Shown piece by piece: positions 1-7,365 of a DNA stretch of 15,674 bases. Made by a program: the position numbers and the translations under genes. Below the pieces are notes generated by a model. It worked only from the letters and a program-made list of their open reading frames with translations. It searched no databases and was not told the DNA's origin. Positions within the stretch are counted from its first letter, which is position 1, and every line of letters begins with the position of its first letter. The stretch comes from Bacteroidota bacterium (GTDB lineage Bacteria > Bacteroidota > Bacteroidia > Chitinophagales > Chitinophagaceae): assembly GCA_023427575.1 (NCBI GenBank), contig JAEZAY010000123.1:1-15674 (forward strand), read 5' to 3'.

Positions 1-827
1 GGAATAAACGTTTTATGGGGCGATGATTTCTGCATCTGATGCAAAATCCCGGTTTCGGTGGCCACAATATATTCCTGCGAAGGATCATTTTCACTGAACT
101 TCAGCAATCCCGTGGTTGACCCAACAAAATCGGCCAGTTTCAATACTGCTTCTTCACATTCCGGGTGAGCGATCAGTTTTGCCTTTGGATGGCGGATTTT
201 CAGTTTTATAATTTTTTCCATGCTGAAAATCTCATGAACCATACAGGCTCCATTCCAAAGCAGCATTTCGCGGCCGGTTTTCTTTACCAGGTAAGCACCC
301 AGGTTTTTATCGGGTGCGAAAATAATTTTCTGATCGGCAGGAACACTTTCCACGATATATGGGGCGTTACTGCTGGTACAAATGATATCACTGAGCGCCT
401 TGATCCCGGCAGAACAATTGATATAGGAGATCACAATGTGATCGGGATGTTGTTCTTTGAATTTTTTAAATAAAGGGGGCGGGGCTGAATCGGCCAGGGA
501 ACATCCCGCATTGAGATCGGGTAAAACCACCTTTTTAGACGGATTAAGGATCTTGGCGGTTTCAGCCATAAAATGGACGCCCGCAAACACGATCATGTCG
601 GCAGGGGTCTTTTCTGCCTGTTGGGCGAGCCCCAGGCTATCACCAATATAGTCGGCAACATCCTGGATATCCGGTTCCTGATAATAGTGGGCAAGGATAA
701 CGGCATTTTTTTCGCGCTTCAGTTTTTCAATCTCCGCAAACAGATCCAGGGTAGGATCAATTTCAAGATCCAGAAACCCGCGATCTGAAATTTTTTTCAT
801 TCTTTCTTCCATGTTAATAACCGCCAT
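1..827 (-). CDS. nadA: Quinolinate synthase NadA (partial, C-terminus outside window)
   Basis: NadA is the cytoplasmic [4Fe-4S] enzyme that condenses iminoaspartate with dihydroxyacetone phosphate to quinolinate, in de novo NAD synthesis. The first 275 codons are present and the rest lies left of the window. Visible family motifs are AHYYQ (residues 46-50), GDSLGLA (62-68), [10 protein letters not shown] (104-113), CTSSNA (150-155) and NGACMVHE (192-199). Cys109 and Cys195 correspond to the first two cluster ligands; the third lies beyond the edge. The start is set at the ATG at 827 ([10 protein letters not shown]); in-frame ATGs at 812 and 800 are alternatives, and no Shine-Dalgarno sequence separates them. 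A weak promoter-like TAACTTTA lies on this strand at 923-916. The gene points away from the putative origin. The family assignment is firm. Confidence 0.96.
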   Translation of the reverse strand, partial: MAVINMEERMKKISDRGFLDLEIDPTLDLFAEIEKLKREKNAVILAHYYQEPDIQDVADYIGDSLGLAQQAEKTPADMIVFAGVHFMAETAKILNPSKKVVLPDLNAGCSLADSAPPPLFKKFKEQHPDHIVISYINCSAGIKALSDIICTSSNAPYIVESVPADQKIIFAPDKNLGAYLVKKTGREMLLWNGACMVHEIFSMEKIIKLKIRHPKAKLIAHPECEEAVLKLADFVGSTTGLLKFSENDPSQEYIVATETGILHQMQKSSPHKTFI

Positions 828-969
828 AGTATTTATAATATATAATTATTTAAATAAAAAACTATTACTACTACGGGTGTGAATTCGGGGAAAAATCGCA
901 CCCTGAACAATTTGGTAAAGTTAGGGATACCTGTTTATCCACCCTTATCCACAATTAGCTGACATTAAA

Positions 970-986
970 AAGGCGGCTGCCGCCTT
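970..986. repeat. 7-bp GC-rich inverted repeat inside the DnaA-box cluster
   Basis: AAGGCGG and CCGCCTT are separated by CTG. The hairpin sits between the perfect DnaA box at 945-953 and the box pair at 1000-1019. It has no T-tract, so it is not an obvious terminator. It may be a protein-binding site or a structural element of the origin; function unknown. Confidence 0.45.
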
Positions 987-1322
987 CATTCTGCCCGGCT
1001 TTTCCACTTCCGTGGATAACAGAATCCTGCGCAAAACTAAATTGAAAAAATAGCGCCAGATCCTGATAACAGCAGTGGAATAATTGGTGGGTTATGGACA
1101 AAAACCGGAGCAGGTTCCGGAACTTCAAAACATATGCTCCATATATCCACCGGAACCGAAATGTAAAAAACGGGCTTTTCCACAGAAAGCGGCGCTTTTC
1201 CACCTGCTTCTGTGGATTGATTTTTTCAAAGATTTTTCAAGCCCCCGAAAAACAGGAAAAAAATGAATTTCACCGGAAATGAAATTCAGTATCTGCGCCG
1301 ATTTGAATGGGTTTTCCACAAT

Positions 1323-1352
1323 TTGTTGATAAGCAGATTTCCCCTATTTTTG
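1323..1352 (+). promoter_or_regulatory. Bacteroidota-type promoter, probably for the ppiD-like gene
   Basis: TTG at 1323-1325, 19 nt, then TATTTTTG at 1345-1352 fit the Bacteroidota consensus of TTG (-33) and TAnnTTTG (-7). A start site near 1358 would give a leader of about 155 nt before the ATG at 1516. The -33 element overlaps the reverse DnaA-like box at 1324-1332 and adjoins the one at 1312-1320, so DnaA binding could influence this promoter. The match is seen in sequence; activity is inferred. Confidence 0.6.
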
Positions 1353-1515
1353 CGTCCCCGAAACCGGTTTGTTTAATTGAAATTACCCAATTGGGAAACG
1401 ATAAAAAATCCCCGTAAGCGTTATTAATATATATTGGGGCTTTTATCTTTTATAATTAAGTAAACCAAACATTCATTCCGCAGGGGCGGAACATTTAAAA
1501 AATTCAGAATCTCTC

Positions 1516-3648
1516 ATGTCTATCATTCAAACAATCCGTGACAAAGCAGCGTGGATCATTACTATTGCTATTGGCGTGGCGTTAATTGCATTTGTTGTTC
1601 AGGATTCATTCAGGAGTTCATCAATGAGCGGCAATTCAACCACGCTTGCTACAATCAATGGTACCGATGTAGATGCCATTGAATTTGAACAACGTGTACA
1701 GCAGGCCGAAAATCAATATCGTGCGGCAGGATATCCCATGAATGACATGATGCGGGAAAATATCCGGGAAAGTTTATGGAATGAGTATCTCGAGGACGGG
1801 ATTTTTAGCGAGCGTTACGAAGACCTGGGCATAACGGTTTCAGACAAGGAACTGAGTGATATTATATATGGCGAAAATCCCCCACAGGATCTTCGCCAGC
1901 AATTCACCGATCCCAATACCGGACTTTACGATGCAAATGCCGCTTACCAGCAAATTGAACAGTTGCGTAAGCAGAAGAACAATCCAATGTATCAGAGCTT
2001 TTTTAACCAATACCTGCCGGCATTGCGCAAAACTCGTCAGAAAGAAAAATATATTTCCCTTATCAGCACCAGCAATTATGTTCCGCGCTGGATGGTGGAA
2101 AGAATGAATGTTGACAACAGTCAGCAGGCAAATATTTCGCTGGTTTCAATCCCTTATGCTACCATTTCGGATTCGGCAGTGGCTGTTACCGACGGTGAGA
2201 TCAATGAATATGTGAAGTCGCGTGGGGAAGAGTACAAACAGGATAAATCAAGATCGATCGATTATGTGATGTTTGACGCTTCACCTTCTGCATCCGACAG
2301 CGCCGATCAATATAGCCAACTCGAAGCATTAAAAGCCGGGTTTAGCGAATCCGATGATCCGGCTGTATTTTTGATGACGAATACCACCGAAATACCCTAT
2401 TTCGACGGCTACGTGCAAAATTCAAAATTACAGGTTCCTTTTCCTGATTCAATCCGCAATCTTTCTGACGGCCAGATTTTCGGACCCTATATCGATGGTG
2501 GAAATTATACCCTCGCCAAAATGGTGGGAAGAAGAACAATTCCCGACAGCGTAAAAGTTCGGCATATATTAATTAAGACCGGTGAACAGGGCCGCCTGAT
2601 CCTGGACGACAGCACCGCCAAATCAAGGATCGACAGTATCGCCAACGCGGTTCGCAGCGGATCCAATTTTGATACCCTGGTAGCAAGATTGAGTGATGAT
2701 ATGGGAAGTAAAGAAACCGGCGGTGTTTATGATTTCAGTTCGATGCAGTTCGCTTCAATCAGCAAAGAATTTGCGGAAGTGGCGTTTTACGGAAAAACCG
2801 GCGACAAAAAAGTGGTGAAAACCGAAAACAACATGTATTCCGGTTACCATTATATTGAAGTGCTGAATCAGAAGAATTTTGAAATGGCGTATAACGTGGC
2901 TTATTTGTCCCGCCCGATCGTTGCATCTGATGCCACTATCAACAATGCCATGGGCCTTGCTTCGCAGTTCGCTGCCGAAAGCCGGGATAAAAAAGCCTTT
3001 GATGAAAATGTACGCAAAAAGAATCTGCAAAAATTCACCGCTTCCGATATCAAGCCGCTGGAAGCCAATCTGGCCGGTTTGGGTTCAAGCCGCGAAATTG
3101 TAAAATGGATGTATGATTCTAAAGTAGGCACTGTAGCCGAAAGACCATACCTGGTAGGTGATCAGTATGTGGTACCGGTATTAACGGCTGTCAACGAGGA
3201 AGGTATTATGAGTGCTGCCAATGCACGTCCCCTGGTTGAAAATATTATCCGGAACAGGAAGAAGGCCGATCAGATCAAACAGAAATTAAAATCGGCTACC
3301 AGTCTGGAAGCGGCTGCGCAGGCCACCGGTCAGCAGGTGATTAAAGCCGACAGCATCCAATTCAGTAATCCCTTTATTCCAAATGTTGGCCAGGAAGCGA
3401 AAGTGGTGGGCGCTGCTTTTAATAAAGATTATCAGGCAAAAATTTCAGAGCCCATTCCCGGAAATGGCGGCGTGTTCGTAATTAAAACGGAAGCGGTTTC
3501 TGCTATTCCGAATCCGAATTTTGATGTAATAGGGCAACAGGCGATGATGCTTCAGAATCAGCAAAGAGCTTTTTCAGATCCGCGCCTCGTGCTTGAGATC
3601 CTGAAGAAAAGTGCTAAAATAAAGGATAACCGCGCTAATTTTTTCTAA
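1516..3648 (+). CDS. ppiD: PpiD/SurA-type periplasmic peptidyl-prolyl isomerase, membrane-anchored
   Basis: This 710-residue protein has the layout of PpiD-type foldases: a short cytoplasmic start, one membrane anchor (about residues 11-29, IITIAIGVALIAFVV), a SurA-like helical chaperone region (about 40-200), a parvulin domain (about 344-452) and a long C-terminal part. Parvulin landmarks are VRHILIK with His350, GGVYDF (402-407), KEFAEVAF and YHYIEV with His445. It would act at the periplasmic face of the inner membrane, assisting folding of exported proteins, including outer-membrane proteins. Its length is greater than E. coli PpiD (623) but in the range I associate with Bacteroidota members. 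A small hairpin (TTCCGC/GCGGAA, 1476-1491) lies in the leader. The gene is monocistronic, between the promoter at 1323-1352 and the terminator at 3671-3695. The family is clear; isomerase activity versus pure chaperone function is not. Confidence 0.9.
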   Translation: MSIIQTIRDKAAWIITIAIGVALIAFVVQDSFRSSSMSGNSTTLATINGTDVDAIEFEQRVQQAENQYRAAGYPMNDMMRENIRESLWNEYLEDGIFSERYEDLGITVSDKELSDIIYGENPPQDLRQQFTDPNTGLYDANAAYQQIEQLRKQKNNPMYQSFFNQYLPALRKTRQKEKYISLISTSNYVPRWMVERMNVDNSQQANISLVSIPYATISDSAVAVTDGEINEYVKSRGEEYKQDKSRSIDYVMFDASPSASDSADQYSQLEALKAGFSESDDPAVFLMTNTTEIPYFDGYVQNSKLQVPFPDSIRNLSDGQIFGPYIDGGNYTLAKMVGRRTIPDSVKVRHILIKTGEQGRLILDDSTAKSRIDSIANAVRSGSNFDTLVARLSDDMGSKETGGVYDFSSMQFASISKEFAEVAFYGKTGDKKVVKTENNMYSGYHYIEVLNQKNFEMAYNVAYLSRPIVASDATINNAMGLASQFAAESRDKKAFDENVRKKNLQKFTASDIKPLEANLAGLGSSREIVKWMYDSKVGTVAERPYLVGDQYVVPVLTAVNEEGIMSAANARPLVENIIRNRKKADQIKQKLKSATSLEAAAQATGQQVIKADSIQFSNPFIPNVGQEAKVVGAAFNKDYQAKISEPIPGNGGVFVIKTEAVSAIPNPNFDVIGQQAMMLQNQQRAFSDPRLVLEILKKSAKIKDNRANFF

Positions 3649-3670
3649 TTCCGAAAGATATAAGTTAAAG

Positions 3671-3695
3671 GCAGGCTGAAAAGCCTGCTTTTTTT
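3671..3695 (+). terminator. Rho-independent terminator after the ppiD-like gene
   Basis: A perfect 7-bp stem, GCAGGCT/AGCCTGC, with loop GAAA is followed by seven T. It begins 22 nt after the stop codon. Confidence 0.9.
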
Positions 3696-3712
3696 ATGGG
3701 GTAACATTAACC

Positions 3713-3742
3713 TTGTTTTGCTTCATCCGCTTCCTAACTTTG
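3713..3742 (+). promoter_or_regulatory. Bacteroidota-type promoter for the DUF2480 gene
   Basis: TTG at 3713-3715, 19 nt, then TAACTTTG at 3735-3742 match both promoter elements. The start site would fall near 3749, leaving a leader of only about 12 nt before the ATG at 3761. It lies directly after the preceding terminator, so the gene starts its own unit. Confidence 0.75.
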
Positions 3743-3760
3743 CACTGAAAACTTTTAAGA

Positions 3761-4267
3761 ATGAGTCAGGAGATTATCAATAAAGTGGCACTTAGTCCCT
3801 TGGTTACCATTGATTTGGAAGCTTATTACCCAAAAAATGGAATTTTGGTCTTTGATCTAAAGCCGCATCTGTTCATGGAATTGATTCTGAAAGAGAAAGA
3901 TTTCCGGGTTTCGCTTCAAAATCTGGACTGGAGCATCTATGAAGGAAAACTGGTGGCGGTTACCTGTACGGAAGACGCTGTGATTCCGGTTTGGGCCTAT
4001 ATGCTGGTGGCCAGCTATCTTCAGCCGGTGGCAAAAGAGATAATTTTTGGAGATGAACAGGAAGCCATCCGGCAGGTGTTTTTAAAAAATCTTCAATCGA
4101 TAAACCCGGAAGAATTTGCCGATAAGCGGATTGTTGTTAAAGGCTGCGGCGATCAGCCGATCGGCGATTATGCCTATATGGAAATCACCCGGATCCTGCG
4201 CCCGGTTGCCAAAAGCATCATGTACGGTGAACCATGCAGCACCGTTCCTGTTTTTAAAAAGAAATAA
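3761..4267 (+). CDS. DUF2480 family protein
   Basis: A 168-residue protein that I recognise as DUF2480, a family found mainly in Bacteroidota and without known function. Characteristic stretches are INKVA near the start, DLEAYYP (18-24), LKEKDFR (43-49), PVWAYM (about 91-96), KGCGDQPIGDYAY and the C-terminal GEPCSTVPVFKK. It has no signal peptide and no membrane segment, so a cytoplasmic location is likely. The conserved Cys in KGCGD and GEPCST might matter for metal or redox chemistry, but that is speculation. It has its own promoter and is transcribed alone. No convincing terminator follows; the next 400 nt are non-coding and repetitive. Confidence 0.88.
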   Translation: MSQEIINKVALSPLVTIDLEAYYPKNGILVFDLKPHLFMELILKEKDFRVSLQNLDWSIYEGKLVAVTCTEDAVIPVWAYMLVASYLQPVAKEIIFGDEQEAIRQVFLKNLQSINPEEFADKRIVVKGCGDQPIGDYAYMEITRILRPVAKSIMYGEPCSTVPVFKKK

Positions 4268-4335
4268 GAAATTCTGATCCGAAATTTTCAGAGCCATTCG
4301 TGTCCGGTATTCAGTGGGCCAAGGGAGAGAATTTT

Positions 4336-4503
4336 GATAATGTGATAATGTGATAATTTGAAAATGTGCTAGTGTGCCAATGTGGATATTTGCTAATATC
4401 CAAATTGAAACGGACGGCGTAAAATAAAAACAAGTCACAGCTAAAGAATATAACTGTCCGAATTTGATTTTGCACATTTGCACATTGGCACATTGGCATA
4501 TTC
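4336..4503. repeat. Octamer-periodic imperfect inverted repeat
   Basis: From 4336 to 4407 the plus strand runs in 8-nt steps: GATAATGT twice, then GATAATTT, GAAAATGT, GCTAGTGT, GCCAATGT, GGATATTT, GCTAATAT, CCAAATTG. From 4472 to 4503 the same kind of units occur in inverse orientation (GCACATTT, GCACATTG twice, GCATATTC); the reverse complement reads GCCAATGT twice, then GCAAATGT. The inner parts also pair partly (AACGGACGG near 4409 with CTGTCCG near 4454). The whole could fold into one long imperfect hairpin. ORFs across it are compositional shadows rich in short repeated peptides. I have an impression that similar octamer repeats occur between genes in other Bacteroidota; this was not checked. 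Confidence 0.75.
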
Positions 4504-4540
4504 ACTTATGCCGGGAGTTTCAATTTTTAGGATTTATTCC

Positions 4541-4583
4541 GGAGCCCGATTTTTTGCTCCACTTTTTTTTCTAAAAAAAGTGG
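4541..4583. repeat. Two overlapping hairpins
   Basis: GGAGC (4541-4545) pairs with GCTCC (4556-4560). Then CCAC plus seven T (4559-4569) pairs with seven A plus GTGG (4573-4583) over a 3-nt loop. The hairpins share bases 4559-4560, so both cannot form fully. The second is an 11-bp stem but is followed on neither strand by a clear T-tract. It lies about 90 nt beyond the stop of the minus-strand DUF5777 gene and could end or stabilise that transcript. It may instead be a dispersed repeat. Confidence 0.5.
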
Positions 4584-4674
4584 AAAGGGTAATTTACAAT
4601 GACTGCTCGTAATTCACTATTGATAAGGATTTCGAATGAATGGAAAATTAGTACCGGACACCAATGTTTTGTAC

Positions 4675-5565
4675 TTACCATTTTTCCGTTTCCTTTTGTT
4701 TTTTCAAGGTAAAAACCCGCGATAAATTGAAGCCAAAACGTATCTCGCCATTACCCCAGTTCTCCGAAGTACCCGTAATAAACGCTTTTTCATTCATGCC
4801 GGTCGCATTGGAGAAATGCAATTGAAATACATGGCCGCCGGTTTCTATATCTATTCCGACCGATAATGGATTATGCAGATCCGATGAAGGCAGTCCATTA
4901 ACAATATAAAAATAATCCAGTACCAGTGCCACGCGTTTTGAAAGTTTTTGCCTGGCTCCAATGCCAACCGCATAGGTATCATTATCATCTTTTTCGTCCA
5001 CCAGATTACGGTGAACGAGGGTCGGACTTAACTGCAGTGAAAAACCTTCACTGAATTTTCTGCCGGCTATCAGCTGATAGAAATATCCCAGCCTCGAACT
5101 GAATTCCAGCTTCCGGTTGGGATTTAAATTTTCGAGCGTATGAATGGAAGAACCGGCAACAAGAATTATAGAAAGCGGAATTTCGCCATTACCTTCAGTT
5201 TGCTGAAGTACCCGGTATTTTACAAAACCATCCAACTCTTTGTTCAGAGTTGAACGCCCGATGCCAACACTGAGGTTTTTGGTAAGACCTAAATCGAAGC
5301 CCATACGCATTCTGGCTTCATCGAGGCCAAACATGTTTTTAAATCCCTGCTTTACCGTACCAAAACGATGCAGGATCCGAAAATCGAGCACACCCGCACC
5401 GATCATTTCCATTGAATGACCATTAATGACCCTTGATGACTTAAAAGCACCGGTTACCGGCGCCCGCTCATTGCTATTGCTGTCGATCGATTTCAGCAGA
5501 TCATCCTGCGTAAAACCCAGCAGAGGCATGATAACAAAACAGATAAGATATAGAACTCTTTTCAT
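4675..5565 (-). CDS. DUF5777 family outer-membrane beta-barrel protein
   Basis: A 296-residue protein with a clear signal peptide (MKRVLYLICFVIMPLLGFTQ, cleavage near residue 20). Alternating hydrophobic strands with aromatic ends fill the rest, as expected for a beta-barrel: for example LDFRILHRFG, RMGFDLGLTKNLSVGIG, FSLQLSPTLVHR and HVFQLHFSNATG. I recognise the pattern as the DUF5777 barrel family of Bacteroidota. In other genomes I recall such genes beside cytochrome or YceI-like genes; here it stands alone, divergent from the FAD-Rieske gene 111 nt away. Transport or ligand function is unknown. No strong promoter match is visible upstream on the minus strand. The stop is TAA at 4677-4675. 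Family call fairly sure; location inferred. Confidence 0.82.
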   Translation of the reverse strand: MKRVLYLICFVIMPLLGFTQDDLLKSIDSNSNERAPVTGAFKSSRVINGHSMEMIGAGVLDFRILHRFGTVKQGFKNMFGLDEARMRMGFDLGLTKNLSVGIGRSTLNKELDGFVKYRVLQQTEGNGEIPLSIILVAGSSIHTLENLNPNRKLEFSSRLGYFYQLIAGRKFSEGFSLQLSPTLVHRNLVDEKDDNDTYAVGIGARQKLSKRVALVLDYFYIVNGLPSSDLHNPLSVGIDIETGGHVFQLHFSNATGMNEKAFITGTSENWGNGEIRFGFNLSRVFTLKKQKETEKW

Positions 5566-5642
5566 AGCCGGTACTACGGCAAATAAGTCCCGGCCGTTGC
5601 CATCACCGGGAATTTGGCTGAAAATAATTTCGGCCGGGCGGG

Positions 5643-5673
5643 AACTGTTTTTGCAATATCATTCTAAACAGTT
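5643..5673. promoter_or_regulatory. 8-bp inverted repeat just before the FAD-Rieske gene
   Basis: AACTGTTT (5643-5650) and AAACAGTT (5666-5673) are perfect inverted copies 15 nt apart, ending 3 nt before the first ATG. Half-sites 23 bp centre to centre, about two helical turns, would suit a dimeric regulator; an RNA hairpin in the leader is also possible. The left arm overlaps a promoter-like TGTTTTTG at 5646-5653, one base off TAnnTTTG. Confidence 0.4.
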
Positions 5674-5676
5674 ATT

Positions 5677-7272
5677 ATGAATAAGGATACAAATATGGAC
5701 GAACAGTATAGTTCGGGATCGAATATTTCCTGCTGGACGGACACCGTTGAACCGCCTGCATACAATTCCCTGAATGAAAATATCGATGCCGATGTGGTGA
5801 TTGTTGGAGCAGGGATCGCGGGACTCAGCGTTGCCTATCATCTGATCCGTTCCGGAAAATCGGTAGTGGTAGTGGAAGATGGATTTGTTGGCAGCGGTGA
5901 AACGGGGCGTACAACAGCGCATCTGTCGAACGCGATTGACGACAGATATTATGAAGTGGAAAGACTGTTTGGAGAAGAAGGTGCAAAACTGGCGGCTGAA
6001 AGTCATACAAAGGCTATCGACTCAATCGAAAAAATTGTTACGGAGGAAAATATTCTCTGTGACTTTAGAAGAGTAAGCGGCTACCTTTTTTTAGGTCCGG
6101 ATGACAATGAAGACTCGCTTAAAAAAGAATTTGAGGCTGCCCAAAAAGCGGGCCTGAATGTACGCTGGCTGGAATCGATACCATATATCGGTGATGCTCA
6201 GGGTCCCTGTATCGAATTCCGGAATCAGGCACAATTCCATCCCATGAAATACCTGAAGGCGATTGCGGAAGCCATAATTAAAAAAGGCGGCCGGATCTAT
6301 ACGCAAACGCGGGCTAAGGAAATAGACGGTACCGGAATTGAAACCGAAGCCGGATTTAAAGTGAATGCGAAATCAATTGTAGTTGCCACCAACACCCCGG
6401 TGAACAACAAGTTTGTGATGCATCTTAAACAATATCCTTATCGCAGCTATGTAATTGGGGCGACTATTGAACGCGGACAACTTCCCTATGCGCTTTGGTG
6501 GGATACCGGCGATCATTCGATTGACAAGGACATTGCACCATATCATTATATCCGGCTGCAGGAATATAACGATGAATACGATCTGCTGATCGTAGGCGGG
6601 GAAGATCACCCCACCGGAATGCCGGAGGCCTTTGATACCTCTGAAAATATAGCATATAGCAAACTGGAAGGCTGGGCAAAATCACATTTTCCCATAGTTG
6701 AGATCAGATACATATGGTCGGGACAGGTTTATGAGCCTATTGATGCACTTGCATTCATTGGCAAAAACCCCATGGATAAAAACAATGTATTTATTGTAAC
6801 CGGCGATTCAGGAAATGGAATGACGCATGGCGCAATGGCAGGTCTTATTCTTACTGACCTGATCAATGAAAAAGAAAATCGATGGGCTAAAATTTACAGC
6901 CCTTCCAGAACCAATTTTTTGAAATCCGGATCGCTGTACCTGAAACAGTTTTTTGGCGGACTGATGGAATATTTCAAACACATTCCCAAAGACTCCGATT
7001 CGGTGCGGATTGATTCAATCCAGCCGGGCCAGGCCAATATAATTGAACTCGACAAAGAAAAATACGGCGCTTACCGCGATGAAAACGGGGAACTGCATAT
7101 TGTATCCGCCACTTGTACCCATCTTCAGTGCCAGGTGCGCTGGAACCGGGACGAAAAAAGCTGGGACTGCCCCTGCCATGGAAGCCGATTCTCCTACCAG
7201 GGTAAAGTTATGACCGGCCCGGCAAAAGAAGATCTGATGTACATCAGCGAAAAATCAACGGTTAATTCCTAA
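5677..7272 (+). CDS. FAD-dependent oxidoreductase (DAO type) with C-terminal Rieske [2Fe-2S] domain
   Basis: This protein (531 residues from the first ATG) is a fusion. Residues about 38-400 form a DAO-type FAD fold: VVIVGAGIAGLSVAYHL gives the dinucleotide motif G44-x-G46-x-x-G49, Glu67 ends the second strand, and IVTGDSGNGMTHG (about 373-385) is the C-terminal FAD contact. Residues about 445-525 form a Rieske domain with C480-T-H482, 15 residues, then C498-P-C-H501, the [2Fe-2S] ligands. Electrons from amine or amino-acid oxidation could pass from FAD to the cluster, but the substrate is unknown. It has no signal peptide, so it is probably cytoplasmic. A second ATG at 5695 follows AAGGA (5683-5687) with 7 nt spacing and may be the real start, removing six residues. 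The gene is divergent from the DUF5777 gene and ends at a strong terminator. Confidence 0.88.
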   Translation: MNKDTNMDEQYSSGSNISCWTDTVEPPAYNSLNENIDADVVIVGAGIAGLSVAYHLIRSGKSVVVVEDGFVGSGETGRTTAHLSNAIDDRYYEVERLFGEEGAKLAAESHTKAIDSIEKIVTEENILCDFRRVSGYLFLGPDDNEDSLKKEFEAAQKAGLNVRWLESIPYIGDAQGPCIEFRNQAQFHPMKYLKAIAEAIIKKGGRIYTQTRAKEIDGTGIETEAGFKVNAKSIVVATNTPVNNKFVMHLKQYPYRSYVIGATIERGQLPYALWWDTGDHSIDKDIAPYHYIRLQEYNDEYDLLIVGGEDHPTGMPEAFDTSENIAYSKLEGWAKSHFPIVEIRYIWSGQVYEPIDALAFIGKNPMDKNNVFIVTGDSGNGMTHGAMAGLILTDLINEKENRWAKIYSPSRTNFLKSGSLYLKQFFGGLMEYFKHIPKDSDSVRIDSIQPGQANIIELDKEKYGAYRDENGELHIVSATCTHLQCQVRWNRDEKSWDCPCHGSRFSYQGKVMTGPAKEDLMYISEKSTVNS

Positions 7273-7288
7273 CAATAACATATAAACG

Positions 7289-7325
7289 AAAATTGCAGAC
7301 CCGCTTGGTCTGCAATTTTTTATTT
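7289..7325. terminator. Bidirectional terminator between convergent units
   Basis: A perfect 13-bp stem, AAAATTGCAGACC/GGTCTGCAATTTT, with a 5-nt loop (7302-7306) and a T-run on the plus strand begins 17 nt after the FAD-Rieske stop. On the minus strand the stem ends in TTTT, so it can also end the peptidase-bcp transcript, whose stop is at 7366. Confidence 0.88.
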
Positions 7326-7365
7326 AAAACAGGTGGCGCTTTTTTGAAGCATTAATCTATTCTGT

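Larger units (their letters stand above)
828..1352. other. Putative chromosomal replication origin (oriC): DnaA-box cluster with AT-rich stretch
   Basis: This fills most of the 688-nt non-coding gap between nadA and the ppiD-like gene. Nonamers close to the DnaA consensus TTATCCACA are: 945-953 (+, perfect); one mismatch at 935-943 (+), 1011-1019 (-), 1176-1184 (+), 1312-1320 (+) and 1324-1332 (-, TTATCAACA); two mismatches at 1000-1008 (+), 1143-1151 (+), 1196-1204 (+) and 1211-1219 (-). An AT-rich stretch at 828-870, with only 3 G/C in 43 bases, adjoins the cluster and could be the unwinding element; a second AT-rich run is at about 1420-1465. The flanking genes diverge from the region. Box density and the nearby AT-rich DNA are what is seen; origin function is inference. 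dnaA is not in the window, which is not unusual outside the classic dnaA-oriC arrangement. The alternative is a DnaA-regulated promoter region. Confidence 0.72.

Noticed and set aside
916..923. TAACTTTA on the minus strand as a nadA promoter
   Set aside because: One base off TAnnTTTG and no TTG at 17-23 nt upstream; kept only as a remark in the nadA entry.
955..1319. Several overlapping ORFs of 60-82 codons on both strands (955-1203 minus, 1084-1266 plus, 1094-1282 plus, 1125-1319 minus)
   Set aside because: They overlap each other in different frames, have skewed Phe/Lys/Arg-rich composition, and coincide with the DnaA-box cluster. No family resemblance.
4082..4505. Two minus-strand ORFs (133 and 64 codons) antisense to the end of the DUF2480 gene and across the repeat
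   Set aside because: Their peptides repeat short units such as LAHFQIITLSHYQ and MCQCANVQ, which are direct translations of the octamer repeat; one overlaps a clear gene in antisense.
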